The notes under the pieces: generated by a model
What the model was told of the DNA's origin: nothing
Seen by the model: the letters and a program-made list of their open reading frames with translations, nothing else
The model's database searches: none
Shown here: in pieces, positions 18,588 to 27,768 of the stretch
How the letters are laid out: each line of letters opens with the position of its first letter
Numbering within the stretch: position 1 is the first letter of the stretch
Made by a program: the position numbers and the translations under genes
Origin: Polynucleobacter sp. Latsch14-2
GTDB taxonomy: Bacteria; Pseudomonadota; Gammaproteobacteria; Burkholderiales; Burkholderiaceae
Direction of reading: 5' to 3'
DNA: 64,000 bases
Assembly: GCF_018881925.1 (NCBI RefSeq)
Contig: NZ_JACVPL010000005.1
Coordinates: forward strand, 89,405 to 153,404

Positions 18588-19523
18588 TTGTCAGAGACCA
18601 CGCACACTCACATTGATATTCAAGTCCTAAAGGATTACCTCCTGGGCTTGCAAGATCGCATCATCTCGGCCATGAGCGCATTGGATGGGAAAACTTTTGT
18701 TGCTGATGAATGGCAAAAACCAGAAGACAGCAAGCTCAAGGGCTACGGTCGTACCTGCATTTTAGATAGCGGCAATATTCTAGAAAAAGGCGGGGTTGGC
18801 TTCTCGCATGTCCGCGGCGATCAAATGCCGCCATCAGCCTCCCATCATCGCCCGGAAGTCGCGGGGCGTAGCTTCGAAGCTATGGGGGTCTCACTCGTAT
18901 TTCACCCTAATAATCCCAAGATTCCAACCACCCATATGAATGTGCGCTGCTTTATCGCGCAAGCGCCCGATAAGGAACCAGTATGGTGGTTTGGTGGTGG
19001 CTTTGATTTAACGCCTTACTATGGGGTTGATCAAGACTGCAGGCATTTTCATCAGACCGCCAAGGATGCGCTAGACCCTTTTGGAGTAGAGCTATATCCC
19101 CGGTTTAAAAAGTGGTGTGACGAATATTTTTATTTAAAGCATCGGGAAGAGCCTCGCGGTATTGGCGGTGTATTTTTTGATGATTTCAATGAATTGGGTT
19201 TTGAGAAAAGCTTTGCAATGACGCGTGCAATCGGCGATGCCTTCATTAATGCTTACCTACCAATTGTCGAGCGTCGCCAACATGATGCATTCACTGCAGA
19301 AGAAAAATCTTTTCAAGAATACCGCCGTGGTCGTTATGTTGAATACAACCTCATTTTTGATCGCGGCACCATCTTTGGCCTGCACTCCGGTGGAAGAACT
19401 GAATCAATCTTAATGTCGATGCCGCCTGTTGTGCAATGGCGCTATAACTGGCAGCCAGAGCCTGGTACACCAGAAGCCAAGCTCTACGATTATTACCTCA
19501 AGCCTCGCGACTGGCTGGCTTAA
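18588..19523 (+). CDS. hemF: oxygen-dependent coproporphyrinogen III oxidase
   Basis: Converts coproporphyrinogen III to protoporphyrinogen IX in haem synthesis, using O2. It is 311 residues. The conserved blocks [20 protein letters not shown] (about 105-122, here with FHPNN) and [14 protein letters not shown] (about 133-146) are present, with active-site H and D/E residues. The start is TTG at 18588, preceded by AGGAAAG ten bases upstream; no ATG or GTG fits the N-terminus of the family. Confidence 0.94.
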   Translation: MSETTHTHIDIQVLKDYLLGLQDRIISAMSALDGKTFVADEWQKPEDSKLKGYGRTCILDSGNILEKGGVGFSHVRGDQMPPSASHHRPEVAGRSFEAMGVSLVFHPNNPKIPTTHMNVRCFIAQAPDKEPVWWFGGGFDLTPYYGVDQDCRHFHQTAKDALDPFGVELYPRFKKWCDEYFYLKHREEPRGIGGVFFDDFNELGFEKSFAMTRAIGDAFINAYLPIVERRQHDAFTAEEKSFQEYRRGRYVEYNLIFDRGTIFGLHSGGRTESILMSMPPVVQWRYNWQPEPGTPEAKLYDYYLKPRDWLA

Positions 19524-19524
19524 C

Positions 19525-20223
19525 TTGAGCGCTCCAAAAAAAATTGGCATTCTCGGTGGCACTTTTGATCCACCACATCTCGGTCATCTTAAACTTGCCA
19601 CGCACTTTACTAAACTATTCGGTCTAGATGAGTTGCTACTGATTCCAAGTGGCGAACCTTGGCAGAAAGCAAGCAGTATCACCAAAGCGGAAATACGCCT
19701 TCGATTGACCGAGGCAGCCGCGATAGACTTAGCCAAGGCTTTTTTATATCTCAAGCTTTCAACCGTCATTGGGGTTGATCGCCTAGAGATAGATCGAGTC
19801 GGCCCCAGTTACGCCATTGACACCATCAAAACCCTAAGGGTGCGCTATGGCTCGGATGCGAGATTGATTTGGCTTATGGGGGTTGATTCTTTCCTAAGCC
19901 TACCAAGCTGGCATTCTTGGACAGAGCTACTCCACATGGTGCATTTTGCTGTTGCTACGCGTCCAGAATATGAACTTGAAACTGAAATGAGCGAAGAAAT
20001 TCGTGATTTACTCACTAATCATCAGACCCTAGACGCTAGTGCCCTTGAAAACACCCCTTCTGGCCGCATATACCTTGATAAGACCTTAGCAGTTGATCTT
20101 TCATCTACCGACTTACGAAACTGCCTAAGACCCCTTTCTGGCGCCCCCTTAGGGCCAGAACAAATACCCTCACATGCTCTAGAAATCATCACAAATCTGG
20201 GCTTATATAAGCATTCAAGCTAA
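19525..20223 (+). CDS. nadD: nicotinate-nucleotide adenylyltransferase
   Basis: Adenylates nicotinate mononucleotide in NAD synthesis. It is 232 residues from the TTG at 19525, one base after the hemF stop, giving SAPKKIGILGGTFDPPHLGH, with the nucleotidyltransferase GGTFDPPHLGH motif where the family has it. An ATG at 19429 would put 32 foreign residues from inside hemF before it. No ribosome-binding site is visible, so translation is probably coupled to hemF. The C-terminal ISSTDLR-like motif appears as LSSTDLR. Confidence 0.9.
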   Translation: MSAPKKIGILGGTFDPPHLGHLKLATHFTKLFGLDELLLIPSGEPWQKASSITKAEIRLRLTEAAAIDLAKAFLYLKLSTVIGVDRLEIDRVGPSYAIDTIKTLRVRYGSDARLIWLMGVDSFLSLPSWHSWTELLHMVHFAVATRPEYELETEMSEEIRDLLTNHQTLDASALENTPSGRIYLDKTLAVDLSSTDLRNCLRPLSGAPLGPEQIPSHALEIITNLGLYKHSS

Positions 20224-20272
20224 GATCACCCCATACTCATTAGACTTATTAAAGAAATACAACAAAGAAACT

Positions 20273-20662
20273 ATGGAATTACGTAAATTACAGCGCGTCA
20301 TTATTGATGCCTTAGAAGATGTCAAAGCACAAGATATTCGCGTCTATGACACCACTAAATTAAGTGAGTTATTTGACCGCGTCATTATTGCTACAGGCTC
20401 GAGCAATCGCCAAACTCGGTCATTAGCCATGTCTGTTAAAGAAGAGGTCAACTCCAAAGGTGGTGAAGTTATTTCGGTTGAAGGCTTGGAAACTGGTGAG
20501 TGGGTTCTAGTAGATTGCGGCGATATCGTAGTCCACATCTTGCAACCGATGCTACGCTCCTACTATCAACTAGAAGGCATGTGGGGCGCAAAACCTGTCC
20601 GCGTCAAATTAGCTAGCGAAAAAGGTCTTGTCAAAGCAAGCGAGTCCGACGACGACGATTAA
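20273..20662 (+). CDS. rsfS: ribosome silencing factor RsfS
   Basis: Binds ribosomal protein L14 and blocks subunit joining during starvation. It is 129 residues. Conserved features include DIRVYDTTKLSELFDRVIIA, GEWVLVDCGDIVVHI and a tyrosine-rich RSYYQLEGMWG segment; the C-terminus is acidic. It sits between nadD and rlmH, its usual partner. Confidence 0.94.
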   Translation: MELRKLQRVIIDALEDVKAQDIRVYDTTKLSELFDRVIIATGSSNRQTRSLAMSVKEEVNSKGGEVISVEGLETGEWVLVDCGDIVVHILQPMLRSYYQLEGMWGAKPVRVKLASEKGLVKASESDDDD

Positions 20663-20677
20663 TTTCTGGATCAGCCC

Positions 20678-21121
20678 ATGCGCTTAACCATCGTTTCAGT
20701 TGGACACAAGATGCCAGATTGGGTGGCGACTGCAACCCATGACTACACGAAACGTATGCCAGCAGACTGCAGTATTGACATCAAAGAGATTAAGCCCGAT
20801 CTCACACCAACTAAAGAAGCCATCAAGATCGCAGCCGCAATTCCGAAAGGGTCTCGCATTATTGCCCTAGACGAGCGTGGTAAAGATCAAACGACTCAAA
20901 GCCTAGCAACCCAACTGGCTCACTGGCGACAAGAAGGTTTCGACATCACTTTTCTGATTGGCGGTGCTGACGGCTTAGACGCTAGCCTCAAACAAAATGC
21001 ACACGCGCTGTGGCGCCTATCAAGTCTCACCTTGCCGCATGCCATGGCTAGAGTGTTGCTCGTAGAGCAACTCTATCGCGCCTGGACCATTCTGCAAGGT
21101 CACCCTTATCACCGCGAATAA
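20678..21121 (+). CDS. rlmH: 23S rRNA (pseudouridine-1915-N3) methyltransferase
   Basis: Methylates pseudouridine 1915 of 23S rRNA on assembled ribosomes. It is 147 residues, a SPOUT-fold protein with the SAM-binding knot motifs FLIGGADGLD (about 87-96) and LPHAMARVLLVEQLYRAW near 122. It lies 15 bp after rsfS and 10 bp before maf. Confidence 0.95.
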   Translation: MRLTIVSVGHKMPDWVATATHDYTKRMPADCSIDIKEIKPDLTPTKEAIKIAAAIPKGSRIIALDERGKDQTTQSLATQLAHWRQEGFDITFLIGGADGLDASLKQNAHALWRLSSLTLPHAMARVLLVEQLYRAWTILQGHPYHRE

Positions 21122-21131
21122 TGAGTGATTC

Positions 21132-21755
21132 ATGTTTCCTTTTCTATACCTTGCCTCCCAAAGTCCGCGCCGCCAAGAACTCCTTAAGCAAATGGGCGTG
21201 CAATTTGAAATGCTATTACCCCAACCAGGTGAAGATACAGAGGCTATTGAAATCCCCATGCCCCATGAGAAGGCGCGTGCGTATGTGGAACGCGTCACTC
21301 TTGCAAAAAGTACTGTAGCTCTGGAGCGCTGGAAAAAAGCAGGTTTACCGTGGGCGCCTATTCTATGTGCCGATACAACCGTGAGCATGCCCGAGCATCC
21401 CGCTGGAGAAATTTTGGGCAAACCGAAGGATGCAGCAGATGCACTGCGTATTCTAAAGATGCTAAGCGGCAAAACGCATCAAGTACTAACAGCTGTCGCG
21501 ATCACCACCTCACCAGAAATAAAACCTCTCTACCTAGTACAAGTTTCTGAGGTGGAATTTGCACCCCTCACCACAGAGCAAATGCAGGCCTATATTGCCA
21601 GTGGCGAGCCGTTTGGTAAGGCCGGCGCATACGGCATTCAGGGGCTGGGTGGTGCCCTCATTCCATCGATTAAAGGGAGCTATAGCGGTATCATGGGTCT
21701 TCCGATTTACGAAACTACTCAACTACTCGCTCGCGCCCAAGTCAGCCACCTATGA
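21132..21755 (+). CDS. maf: Maf-type nucleoside triphosphate pyrophosphatase
   Basis: Hydrolyses non-canonical or modified nucleoside triphosphates. It is 207 residues with the Maf opening LYLASQSPRRQELLKQMGV (residues 4-22) and the catalytic aspartate in LCADTTVSMPEHPAGEILGK. The C-terminal KAGAYGIQGLGG block is also diagnostic. It overlaps the start of rng by four bases. Confidence 0.93.
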   Translation: MFPFLYLASQSPRRQELLKQMGVQFEMLLPQPGEDTEAIEIPMPHEKARAYVERVTLAKSTVALERWKKAGLPWAPILCADTTVSMPEHPAGEILGKPKDAADALRILKMLSGKTHQVLTAVAITTSPEIKPLYLVQVSEVEFAPLTTEQMQAYIASGEPFGKAGAYGIQGLGGALIPSIKGSYSGIMGLPIYETTQLLARAQVSHL

Positions 21756-23215
21756 ATGAAGAAATTCTAATCAATATCACCCCTCAAGAAACGCGGGTGG
21801 CATTAATTCAACAAGGCGCAGTTCAAGAGCTTCAGATTGAGCGCACCCGCCAACGCGGTATTGTGGGTAACATTTATTTAGCCAAAGTTGTACGAGTTCT
21901 ACCTGGAATGCAATCAGCCTTTATCGAAATTGGTCTTGAGCGCACTGCATTTATGCACGTGGCAGACATCACACAAAATAATCCGCAAGCGCAAATTGAA
22001 AAATTATTGTTTGAAGGTCAAACTCTACTCGTTCAGGTTCTCAAAGATCCGCTTGGAACTAAGGGGGCACGCCTGACAACCCAATTGAGCATTGCAGGTC
22101 GGAATTTAGTGTATCTGCCGCCGGTAAGTAGCGACATCACCGCAGAAAAATATATCGGCATATCACAACGCATCGATCAGCCCGAAGAACGTGAGGCGAT
22201 CAAAGTGCGGCTTGCAGGCTTGATACCGGAAGATGAGAAAGGCGGCATTATTGTGCGAACAAGTGCCCAAGATGCCTCCGACACAGAACTGCAGCACGAT
22301 ATGCGTTACTTGAGGACTGCTTGGGAAAATATTCGAGCGGCAGTCAACCATCAATCTGCACCATCACTCCTCTATCAAGATCTCAGTCTTGCGGAACGCG
22401 TGCTTCGAGACGTTGCTGGAGAAGAGACTAGCCAAATTCGGGTGGACTCTGCTGAGAATTTTGAGAAGCTCAATGCATTTGCCAGTCAGTACATGCCCAA
22501 CCTCTTAGGGAAATTAACACTTCACCGCGGTGAACGCGCCCTATTTGATTTATTTGATGTTGATGCTGAAATCAATAAGGCCTTAGGGCGTCGTGTTGAT
22601 CTCAAGTCTGGCGGCTATCTAATGATTGATCAAACCGAGTCTATGACTACCATCGATGTCAATACCGGTAGCTATGTTGGTGCGCGCAATTTAGATGACA
22701 CGGTATTTAAAACCAACCTAGAAGCAGCGCAATCCATTGCTCGTCAATTACGTCTGCGCAATCTAGGCGGCATCATCATCATTGATTTCATTGATATGAT
22801 TAACAAAGATCATCAAGAGTCTGTTTTGCAGGAACTCAAGCGTAACCTAGAGCGAGATCATGCCCGCACTTCAGTTAGCGATTTTTCAGCGTTAGGCTTG
22901 GTCGAGATGACCCGCAAGCGCACGAGAGAATCTCTTGCCCATATCACCTGTGAGCCATGTTCGGTATGCTTTGGTAAGGGCGAAATTAAGACCGCTCAAA
23001 CGATTTGCTATGAGATCTTGCGCGAGATTGTGCGCGAACATCGCCAATTTAACCCTAAGGAATTTCGGATTGTGGCGGCACCAGATGTAATTGATTTGTT
23101 TCTCGAGGAAGAAAATCAGTTTTTGGCACAACTAGGTGACTTTATTAATAAACCCATCAAACTTCAAGCGGAAGGCAGTTTCCGCCAAGAACAATACGAT
23201 ATTGTTTTGAGTTAG
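21752..23215 (+). CDS. rng: ribonuclease G
   Basis: A single-strand endoribonuclease for 16S rRNA 5' maturation and mRNA turnover. It is 487 residues, the length of RNase G without the long RNase E tail. An N-terminal S1-like domain contains GNIYLAKVVRVLPGMQSAFI. The DNase-like catalytic core has TIDVNTGSYVG and IIIIDFIDM, which hold the metal aspartates. The zinc-link cysteines CEPCSVC lie near residue 395. It is last in the yebC-rng run and convergent with msbA. Confidence 0.95.
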   Translation: MNEEILINITPQETRVALIQQGAVQELQIERTRQRGIVGNIYLAKVVRVLPGMQSAFIEIGLERTAFMHVADITQNNPQAQIEKLLFEGQTLLVQVLKDPLGTKGARLTTQLSIAGRNLVYLPPVSSDITAEKYIGISQRIDQPEEREAIKVRLAGLIPEDEKGGIIVRTSAQDASDTELQHDMRYLRTAWENIRAAVNHQSAPSLLYQDLSLAERVLRDVAGEETSQIRVDSAENFEKLNAFASQYMPNLLGKLTLHRGERALFDLFDVDAEINKALGRRVDLKSGGYLMIDQTESMTTIDVNTGSYVGARNLDDTVFKTNLEAAQSIARQLRLRNLGGIIIIDFIDMINKDHQESVLQELKRNLERDHARTSVSDFSALGLVEMTRKRTRESLAHITCEPCSVCFGKGEIKTAQTICYEILREIVREHRQFNPKEFRIVAAPDVIDLFLEEENQFLAQLGDFINKPIKLQAEGSFRQEQYDIVLS

Positions 23216-23236
23216 CGCGCATTGCTGAAGCTCATT

Positions 23237-25000
23237 TTAAGCATTAGAAAACTGTATGCGATGCAAGTTAGCATACAGGCCATCTTGCTTAATCAAATCC
23301 TCATGTGAACCGTTTTCCACAACTTTTCCCTGATCCAGAACTACAATCCGATCAGCATGCTCAATGGTGGACAAACGGTGGGCAATGACCAATGTCGTTC
23401 TGCCGGCCATTAATTTTTCCAAGGCATCCTGAACTTGGCGCTCAGATTCCGAATCCAATGCTGAGGTTGCCTCATCTAAGATCAAGATAGGTGCATTTTT
23501 ATAGATTGCTCGGGCAATTGCCAAACGCTGGCGCTGGCCGCCCGATAGACGATTCCCGTTATCGCCAACTAAGGTGTTGATACCTTCTGGCAACTCTTTC
23601 ACCATGGCGCTCAAGTTGGCCGCCTCTAAAGCCTCAATCACGCGACCGCGGTCAATCCCATCTTCAGCCACTGCACCATAAGCAACATTGGCTGCAATCG
23701 TGTCATTAAACAAAATCACATCCTGACTCACAAAAGCAATTTGCCTTCTGACATCAGATAAAACAATCTCTTCAAGCGGCACATCATCCAACAGAATTTG
23801 ACCAGAAGTTGGCTTGAAAAAACGGGGCAAGAGATTGACCAGAGTCGACTTACCTCCGCCCGATGGCCCCACAAAAGCAACCACCTCTCCAGGATTAATT
23901 GAGAAATGAATATCCGTCAATGCATCTTTACGACCGACCTCTTGTTGATATGAGAAGCCAACATGTTCAAAACGAATCCCGCCCTTAGCCCTGTCTAAAG
24001 ACTTCATATTCGGCTTGCGCAACTCATCTTCTTCAACGGGCTCATCCATTAAGGCGAAGGTCATTTCCGCGGCAGTCAACCCACGTTGTAGTGGCTGGTT
24101 AATATCAGCCAAGTGCTTAAGCGGTGAAATCACCAACATCATGGCGGTAACAAAAGCGGCGAACCCGCCAACCGTAGTGCCCTCAGTGCTTGACTGCATC
24201 AAAGCAATTACCAACACAACGGATAACGCCATCGAAGCAATCAACTGAGTAATAGGCTGATTTAATCCGCCTGCTACCGCAGACTTCAAACTGAATTGGC
24301 GTAAGCGCTCTGCTTTTTCCATGAAGCGACGCATTTCATACTGCTCGGCTCCATGCACCTTGACAATCTTATAGCCAGCCGCTGACTCTTCAACGATATA
24401 AGCCAAGTCACTGGTTAAACCCTGTTGCTCACGATTCAACAACCTCAGGCGCCGATTAATCTTGCTCATAATCCAAGCAATTACAGGGAAAATCACCAAC
24501 ACAACCAACGTTAGACGCCAATTGAGATAAATCAGATAACCCATCAAACCGACCACCGTCAACGAATCACGCACCAGACTAATTAACATGCCGCCCATGA
24601 CGGTGAGCACATTATTTACCTCAAAGACTACGGCGTTAATTAAATTTGAGGCGGAATTTTTTTGAAAGAAAATCGTTCTTGCGTGTAAGAGCGTTTGAAA
24701 CATCTGCTCCCGCAACTTCAGGAGCACTGCATTGATAACGCGGGTCAGCAAATAATTAGATAGAAACTGCGCCAAGCTACGCACCAAAGCTAAGCCAACC
24801 AAGAAAACGGGGACCTGCCAAAGCTTGCTATTGAGCTCCCCAGTAAACCCACGGTCCAATAAAGGCTTCATTAGAGCGGGAATTGAGGTCTCAGCACCGG
24901 CCACCAAGGCCATGGCCAATAGAGACCCAATAATCAAGCCAATATGGGGTTTGAGGTACTGAATTAAGCGGTTTAGAGCGGTACGGTCTTGAGCATTCAT
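23237..25000 (-). CDS. msbA: lipid A export ABC transporter MsbA
   Basis: Flips lipid A-core across the inner membrane. It is 587 residues from the ATG at 25000: a six-helix membrane domain (about 1-320) followed by an ATPase domain. Walker [10 protein letters not shown] lies near 378, the signature LSGGQRQRL near 483, and Walker [13 protein letters not shown] near 500. In-frame upstream ATGs up to 25150 would run back through the divergent glycosyltransferase gene and are rejected. The start is 10 bp from that gene, and both neighbours act on lipopolysaccharide. Confidence 0.92.
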   Translation of the reverse strand: MNAQDRTALNRLIQYLKPHIGLIIGSLLAMALVAGAETSIPALMKPLLDRGFTGELNSKLWQVPVFLVGLALVRSLAQFLSNYLLTRVINAVLLKLREQMFQTLLHARTIFFQKNSASNLINAVVFEVNNVLTVMGGMLISLVRDSLTVVGLMGYLIYLNWRLTLVVLVIFPVIAWIMSKINRRLRLLNREQQGLTSDLAYIVEESAAGYKIVKVHGAEQYEMRRFMEKAERLRQFSLKSAVAGGLNQPITQLIASMALSVVLVIALMQSSTEGTTVGGFAAFVTAMMLVISPLKHLADINQPLQRGLTAAEMTFALMDEPVEEDELRKPNMKSLDRAKGGIRFEHVGFSYQQEVGRKDALTDIHFSINPGEVVAFVGPSGGGKSTLVNLLPRFFKPTSGQILLDDVPLEEIVLSDVRRQIAFVSQDVILFNDTIAANVAYGAVAEDGIDRGRVIEALEAANLSAMVKELPEGINTLVGDNGNRLSGGQRQRLAIARAIYKNAPILILDEATSALDSESERQVQDALEKLMAGRTTLVIAHRLSTIEHADRIVVLDQGKVVENGSHEDLIKQDGLYANLHRIQFSNA

Positions 25001-25010
25001 ATAATGAATT

Positions 25011-26582
25011 ATGCCCACCTTATCAGTCATACTCATCACTCGCAATGAAGAGGCCAATTTGGCCGACTGTTTAGCCTCTCTGGAGGGGCTTGCCCAGCAA
25101 ATTGTAGTGGTGGATACCAATAGCTCAGACCGCACTCTGGAGATCGCCAAAACCTATGGGGCAGTGATTTCTCAGCCGGCGGATTGGCCTGGTTTTGGAC
25201 CCCAAAAGAACCGCGCACTTGAGCTTGCTACCGAGGAATGGGTTTTATCGCTCGATGCCGACGAAAGACTTACGCCAGCCCTCAGATCAGAAATTCTGAC
25301 GGCTATCCACCACTCAGCCAATGTGAACTGCTTTGCCATTCCACGCCTATCCTGGTTTTGTGGGCGCTTTATCCGGCACTCTGGCTGGACTCCTGACTAT
25401 GTAGATCGTCTTTTTAAAAGGGGAAGCGCTCGATTTTCAGACGACCTAGTGCACGAACGTCTGATTCCCAACGGTGAAGTGGCCAAACTTCAAAACCCCT
25501 TGTTGCACTTCAGCTTTATGAATATGACGCAAGTGAAAGAAAAAATGGAGCGCTATTCAAGCGACTCCGCAAAACAGGCTTTCCTCAAAGGGCGTAAAGG
25601 CTCCCCGATGCAAGCTTTTTTTCATGGGCTCTGGGCGTTTATCCGAACCTATATCGTCCGCCTGGGATTCTTAGATGGCCCACAGGGGATCTCTTTAGCT
25701 GTTGCAAACGCCCAGGGATCCTATTACCGATATATTAAGTTGTGGCGACTGAATCAAGCGGCCCAGCCAAACCAAAACTCACCCAAAGAAGACTTCAAAA
25801 TTTCGGTCATCGTTGCCACCTACAATTGGCCAGAAGCCCTGAAGCTATGTTTACTCTCTTTAATCAAGCAAACAGATAGCAACTTTGAAATTATTGTGGC
25901 TGACGATGGCTCCGGTGCACCAACCAAAGCCGTGGTTGATCAAATAGCCGCACAATCTGCCATCAGAATTGAACATGTTTGGCAAGAGGATGATGGCTGC
26001 CGAAAGACACTTATTGCCAATCGTGGCATCGCAGCTTCACAAGGCAGCTATCTCATCTTTATTGATGGGGACTGCATTGCACAGCCCGACTTTGTTTCCC
26101 AACATCGAAAACTGGCACAAAAAAATTACCTGATTACTGGTAGCCGCATTCTTTTAAGCGAAAGACTGACTAAGCAACTCCTTCAACTTGGTCTGTGGAA
26201 TTTTTCGGACTTCAAGAAAAATATTCTTTCGTACAGAATGGCCGGTGATATCAATAAGGTATTGCAGCTAATAGTAAAACGTGGCGATGGCCATTGGCGC
26301 AACTTTAAGCGCTTTGTTTGGCGACGCATTAAAGGCTGCAATATGGCCTGCTGGAAAAGTGATGCCTTGGCTATTGGCGGCTTTGATGAATCTCTTGTCG
26401 GCTGGGCGCATGAGGATGCAGATTTTGTTTTTAGACTAGAGCATCATGGGATTCACCGCAAAAGCGGTTCATGGTCTACCGAAGTGATTCACTTGTATCA
26501 CCGCGTTCGTGACCAGTCCTTAAACGATGTCAGCATTGAGAAACTCAACGCAAAGATCCGAAAAATGCGTGGATTAACTTAA
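25011..26582 (+). CDS. two-domain family-2 glycosyltransferase for LPS core
   Basis: Two complete GT2 (GT-A fold) domains in one 523-residue chain. Residues 1 to about 250 resemble the WaaE/KdtX core glucosyltransferases: an N-terminal [20 protein letters not shown], then VDTNSSDRT and the DXD-like LDADERL. Residues from about 262 form a second GT2 domain: [26 protein letters not shown], a metal-binding DGD in FIDGDC, and the acceptor-side [12 protein letters not shown]. The gene is divergent from msbA and precedes a GT9 gene, so a role in core oligosaccharide assembly is likely. The sugars are unknown. Confidence 0.82.
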   Translation: MPTLSVILITRNEEANLADCLASLEGLAQQIVVVDTNSSDRTLEIAKTYGAVISQPADWPGFGPQKNRALELATEEWVLSLDADERLTPALRSEILTAIHHSANVNCFAIPRLSWFCGRFIRHSGWTPDYVDRLFKRGSARFSDDLVHERLIPNGEVAKLQNPLLHFSFMNMTQVKEKMERYSSDSAKQAFLKGRKGSPMQAFFHGLWAFIRTYIVRLGFLDGPQGISLAVANAQGSYYRYIKLWRLNQAAQPNQNSPKEDFKISVIVATYNWPEALKLCLLSLIKQTDSNFEIIVADDGSGAPTKAVVDQIAAQSAIRIEHVWQEDDGCRKTLIANRGIAASQGSYLIFIDGDCIAQPDFVSQHRKLAQKNYLITGSRILLSERLTKQLLQLGLWNFSDFKKNILSYRMAGDINKVLQLIVKRGDGHWRNFKRFVWRRIKGCNMACWKSDALAIGGFDESLVGWAHEDADFVFRLEHHGIHRKSGSWSTEVIHLYHRVRDQSLNDVSIEKLNAKIRKMRGLT

Positions 26583-26597
26583 TTCGATATTTCAAAC

Positions 26598-27755
26598 ATG
26601 AAACATCCCGCCAAGCTAAAACCCAAAAAAATATTATTTATTGCCACTCGGCAAATTGGTGATGTGCTGGTAACCACCCCACTTATCAAGAAAGCTCGAG
26701 AACTCTGGCCTAAGGCTGAGTTTCATTTTTTGGGATATCGCGGCAAGCTTGATATGCTCAGAGGTAATCCTGATATTGCAAAGCTCATTGAAACGTCTGA
26801 CAGGCCAAAATTGGGGGAATATCTTTCACTCTTTTATCGCCTCTTTCAGCGCTATGACTTAGCCATCGTCACTCAACCAAGCGATCGAGCCTACTTCTAT
26901 GGCTTATTCGCCGCATTTCGAAGGGTTGGTATCTTAAGTGGTCACCCCCAAGGATTGGTGGCACAAGATCATAATAGAAAAAGTAAAAGCGAAAAACAAA
27001 ATGCTTGGAAGAAAGCGATCTGCTTGCACTCGGTAGAGGTAGATTATTTCAAGCAACATGTTGTTACTGAAAAACTGCGTTTGTTAGAAGTCTTTTTCAA
27101 AAATCCTGCCGAATTATTTAGTAAGCCCATCTCTGTTACACCGCCCATAGGTGAAGCATTGAGTCCGTTGATTGCTGGCAAGCTTCAACAGCCCTATGTC
27201 GTGATACATCCGGGTCCTTTAACAGCTTACAAGCGCTGGCCCTTAGCTCATTGGCAAGATCTCATTAGTTGGCTCGTTAAGCATGGCTTTCAGGTGGTGT
27301 TGAGCGCCTCCCCAGCCAAACAAGATATTGAACTCAACCACGCGATCCTCTCGCTATTAAATGATGAGACCCTACAAAAAGTGATTAATGCTGCTGGTCA
27401 GTTAAGCATCCCACAAGCAGGCAGTCTGATAAGGGGCGCAGTTCTTTACGTTGGCGTTGACACCTCCATTACGCACTTAGCAGCGGCATGCAATATCCCA
27501 ACTATTGCCTTATTTGGCGCAACACCTCCCACTAACTTTGGCCCATGGCCCAATGGTTTTATTGGCAAACAACCTTACCAATTGCGTGCACGTACTCAAA
27601 CTGTTGGCAATGTCACCATCTTGCAAGGCCCCGGGGACTGTGTACCGTGCCGCAAAGCGGGCTGTGAAGACCGAGTAGGCAGTAGAAGTGAATGTCTGGA
27701 CTTTTTAGAACCAAATCAGGTGATCGAGGCGATCGAGCAAGCGCTACAGATGTAA
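26598..27755 (+). CDS. glycosyltransferase family 9 (heptosyltransferase-like)
   Basis: Adds heptose or a related sugar to the inner LPS core from a nucleotide-activated donor. It is 385 residues: a GT-B protein whose N-terminus KKILFIATRQIGDVLVTTPLI is the classical heptosyltransferase opening. The later segments VIHPGPLTAYKRWPLAHW and VGVDTSITHLAAACNIPTIALFG form the donor site. It starts 15 bp after the two-domain glycosyltransferase. The sequence is closer to the general GT9 pattern than to WaaC or WaaF specifically, so I leave the symbol open. Confidence 0.85.
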   Translation: MKHPAKLKPKKILFIATRQIGDVLVTTPLIKKARELWPKAEFHFLGYRGKLDMLRGNPDIAKLIETSDRPKLGEYLSLFYRLFQRYDLAIVTQPSDRAYFYGLFAAFRRVGILSGHPQGLVAQDHNRKSKSEKQNAWKKAICLHSVEVDYFKQHVVTEKLRLLEVFFKNPAELFSKPISVTPPIGEALSPLIAGKLQQPYVVIHPGPLTAYKRWPLAHWQDLISWLVKHGFQVVLSASPAKQDIELNHAILSLLNDETLQKVINAAGQLSIPQAGSLIRGAVLYVGVDTSITHLAAACNIPTIALFGATPPTNFGPWPNGFIGKQPYQLRARTQTVGNVTILQGPGDCVPCRKAGCEDRVGSRSECLDFLEPNQVIEAIEQALQM

Positions 27756-27768
27756 ACCAAACAGCTCT

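Noticed and set aside
21020..21472. A 150-codon minus-strand frame across rlmH and maf
   Set aside because: It runs antisense through two conserved genes and has no credible product.
24998..25150. An N-terminal extension of MsbA of 50 residues
   Set aside because: It would overlap the divergent glycosyltransferase and has no similarity to the family; the ATG at 25000 fits.
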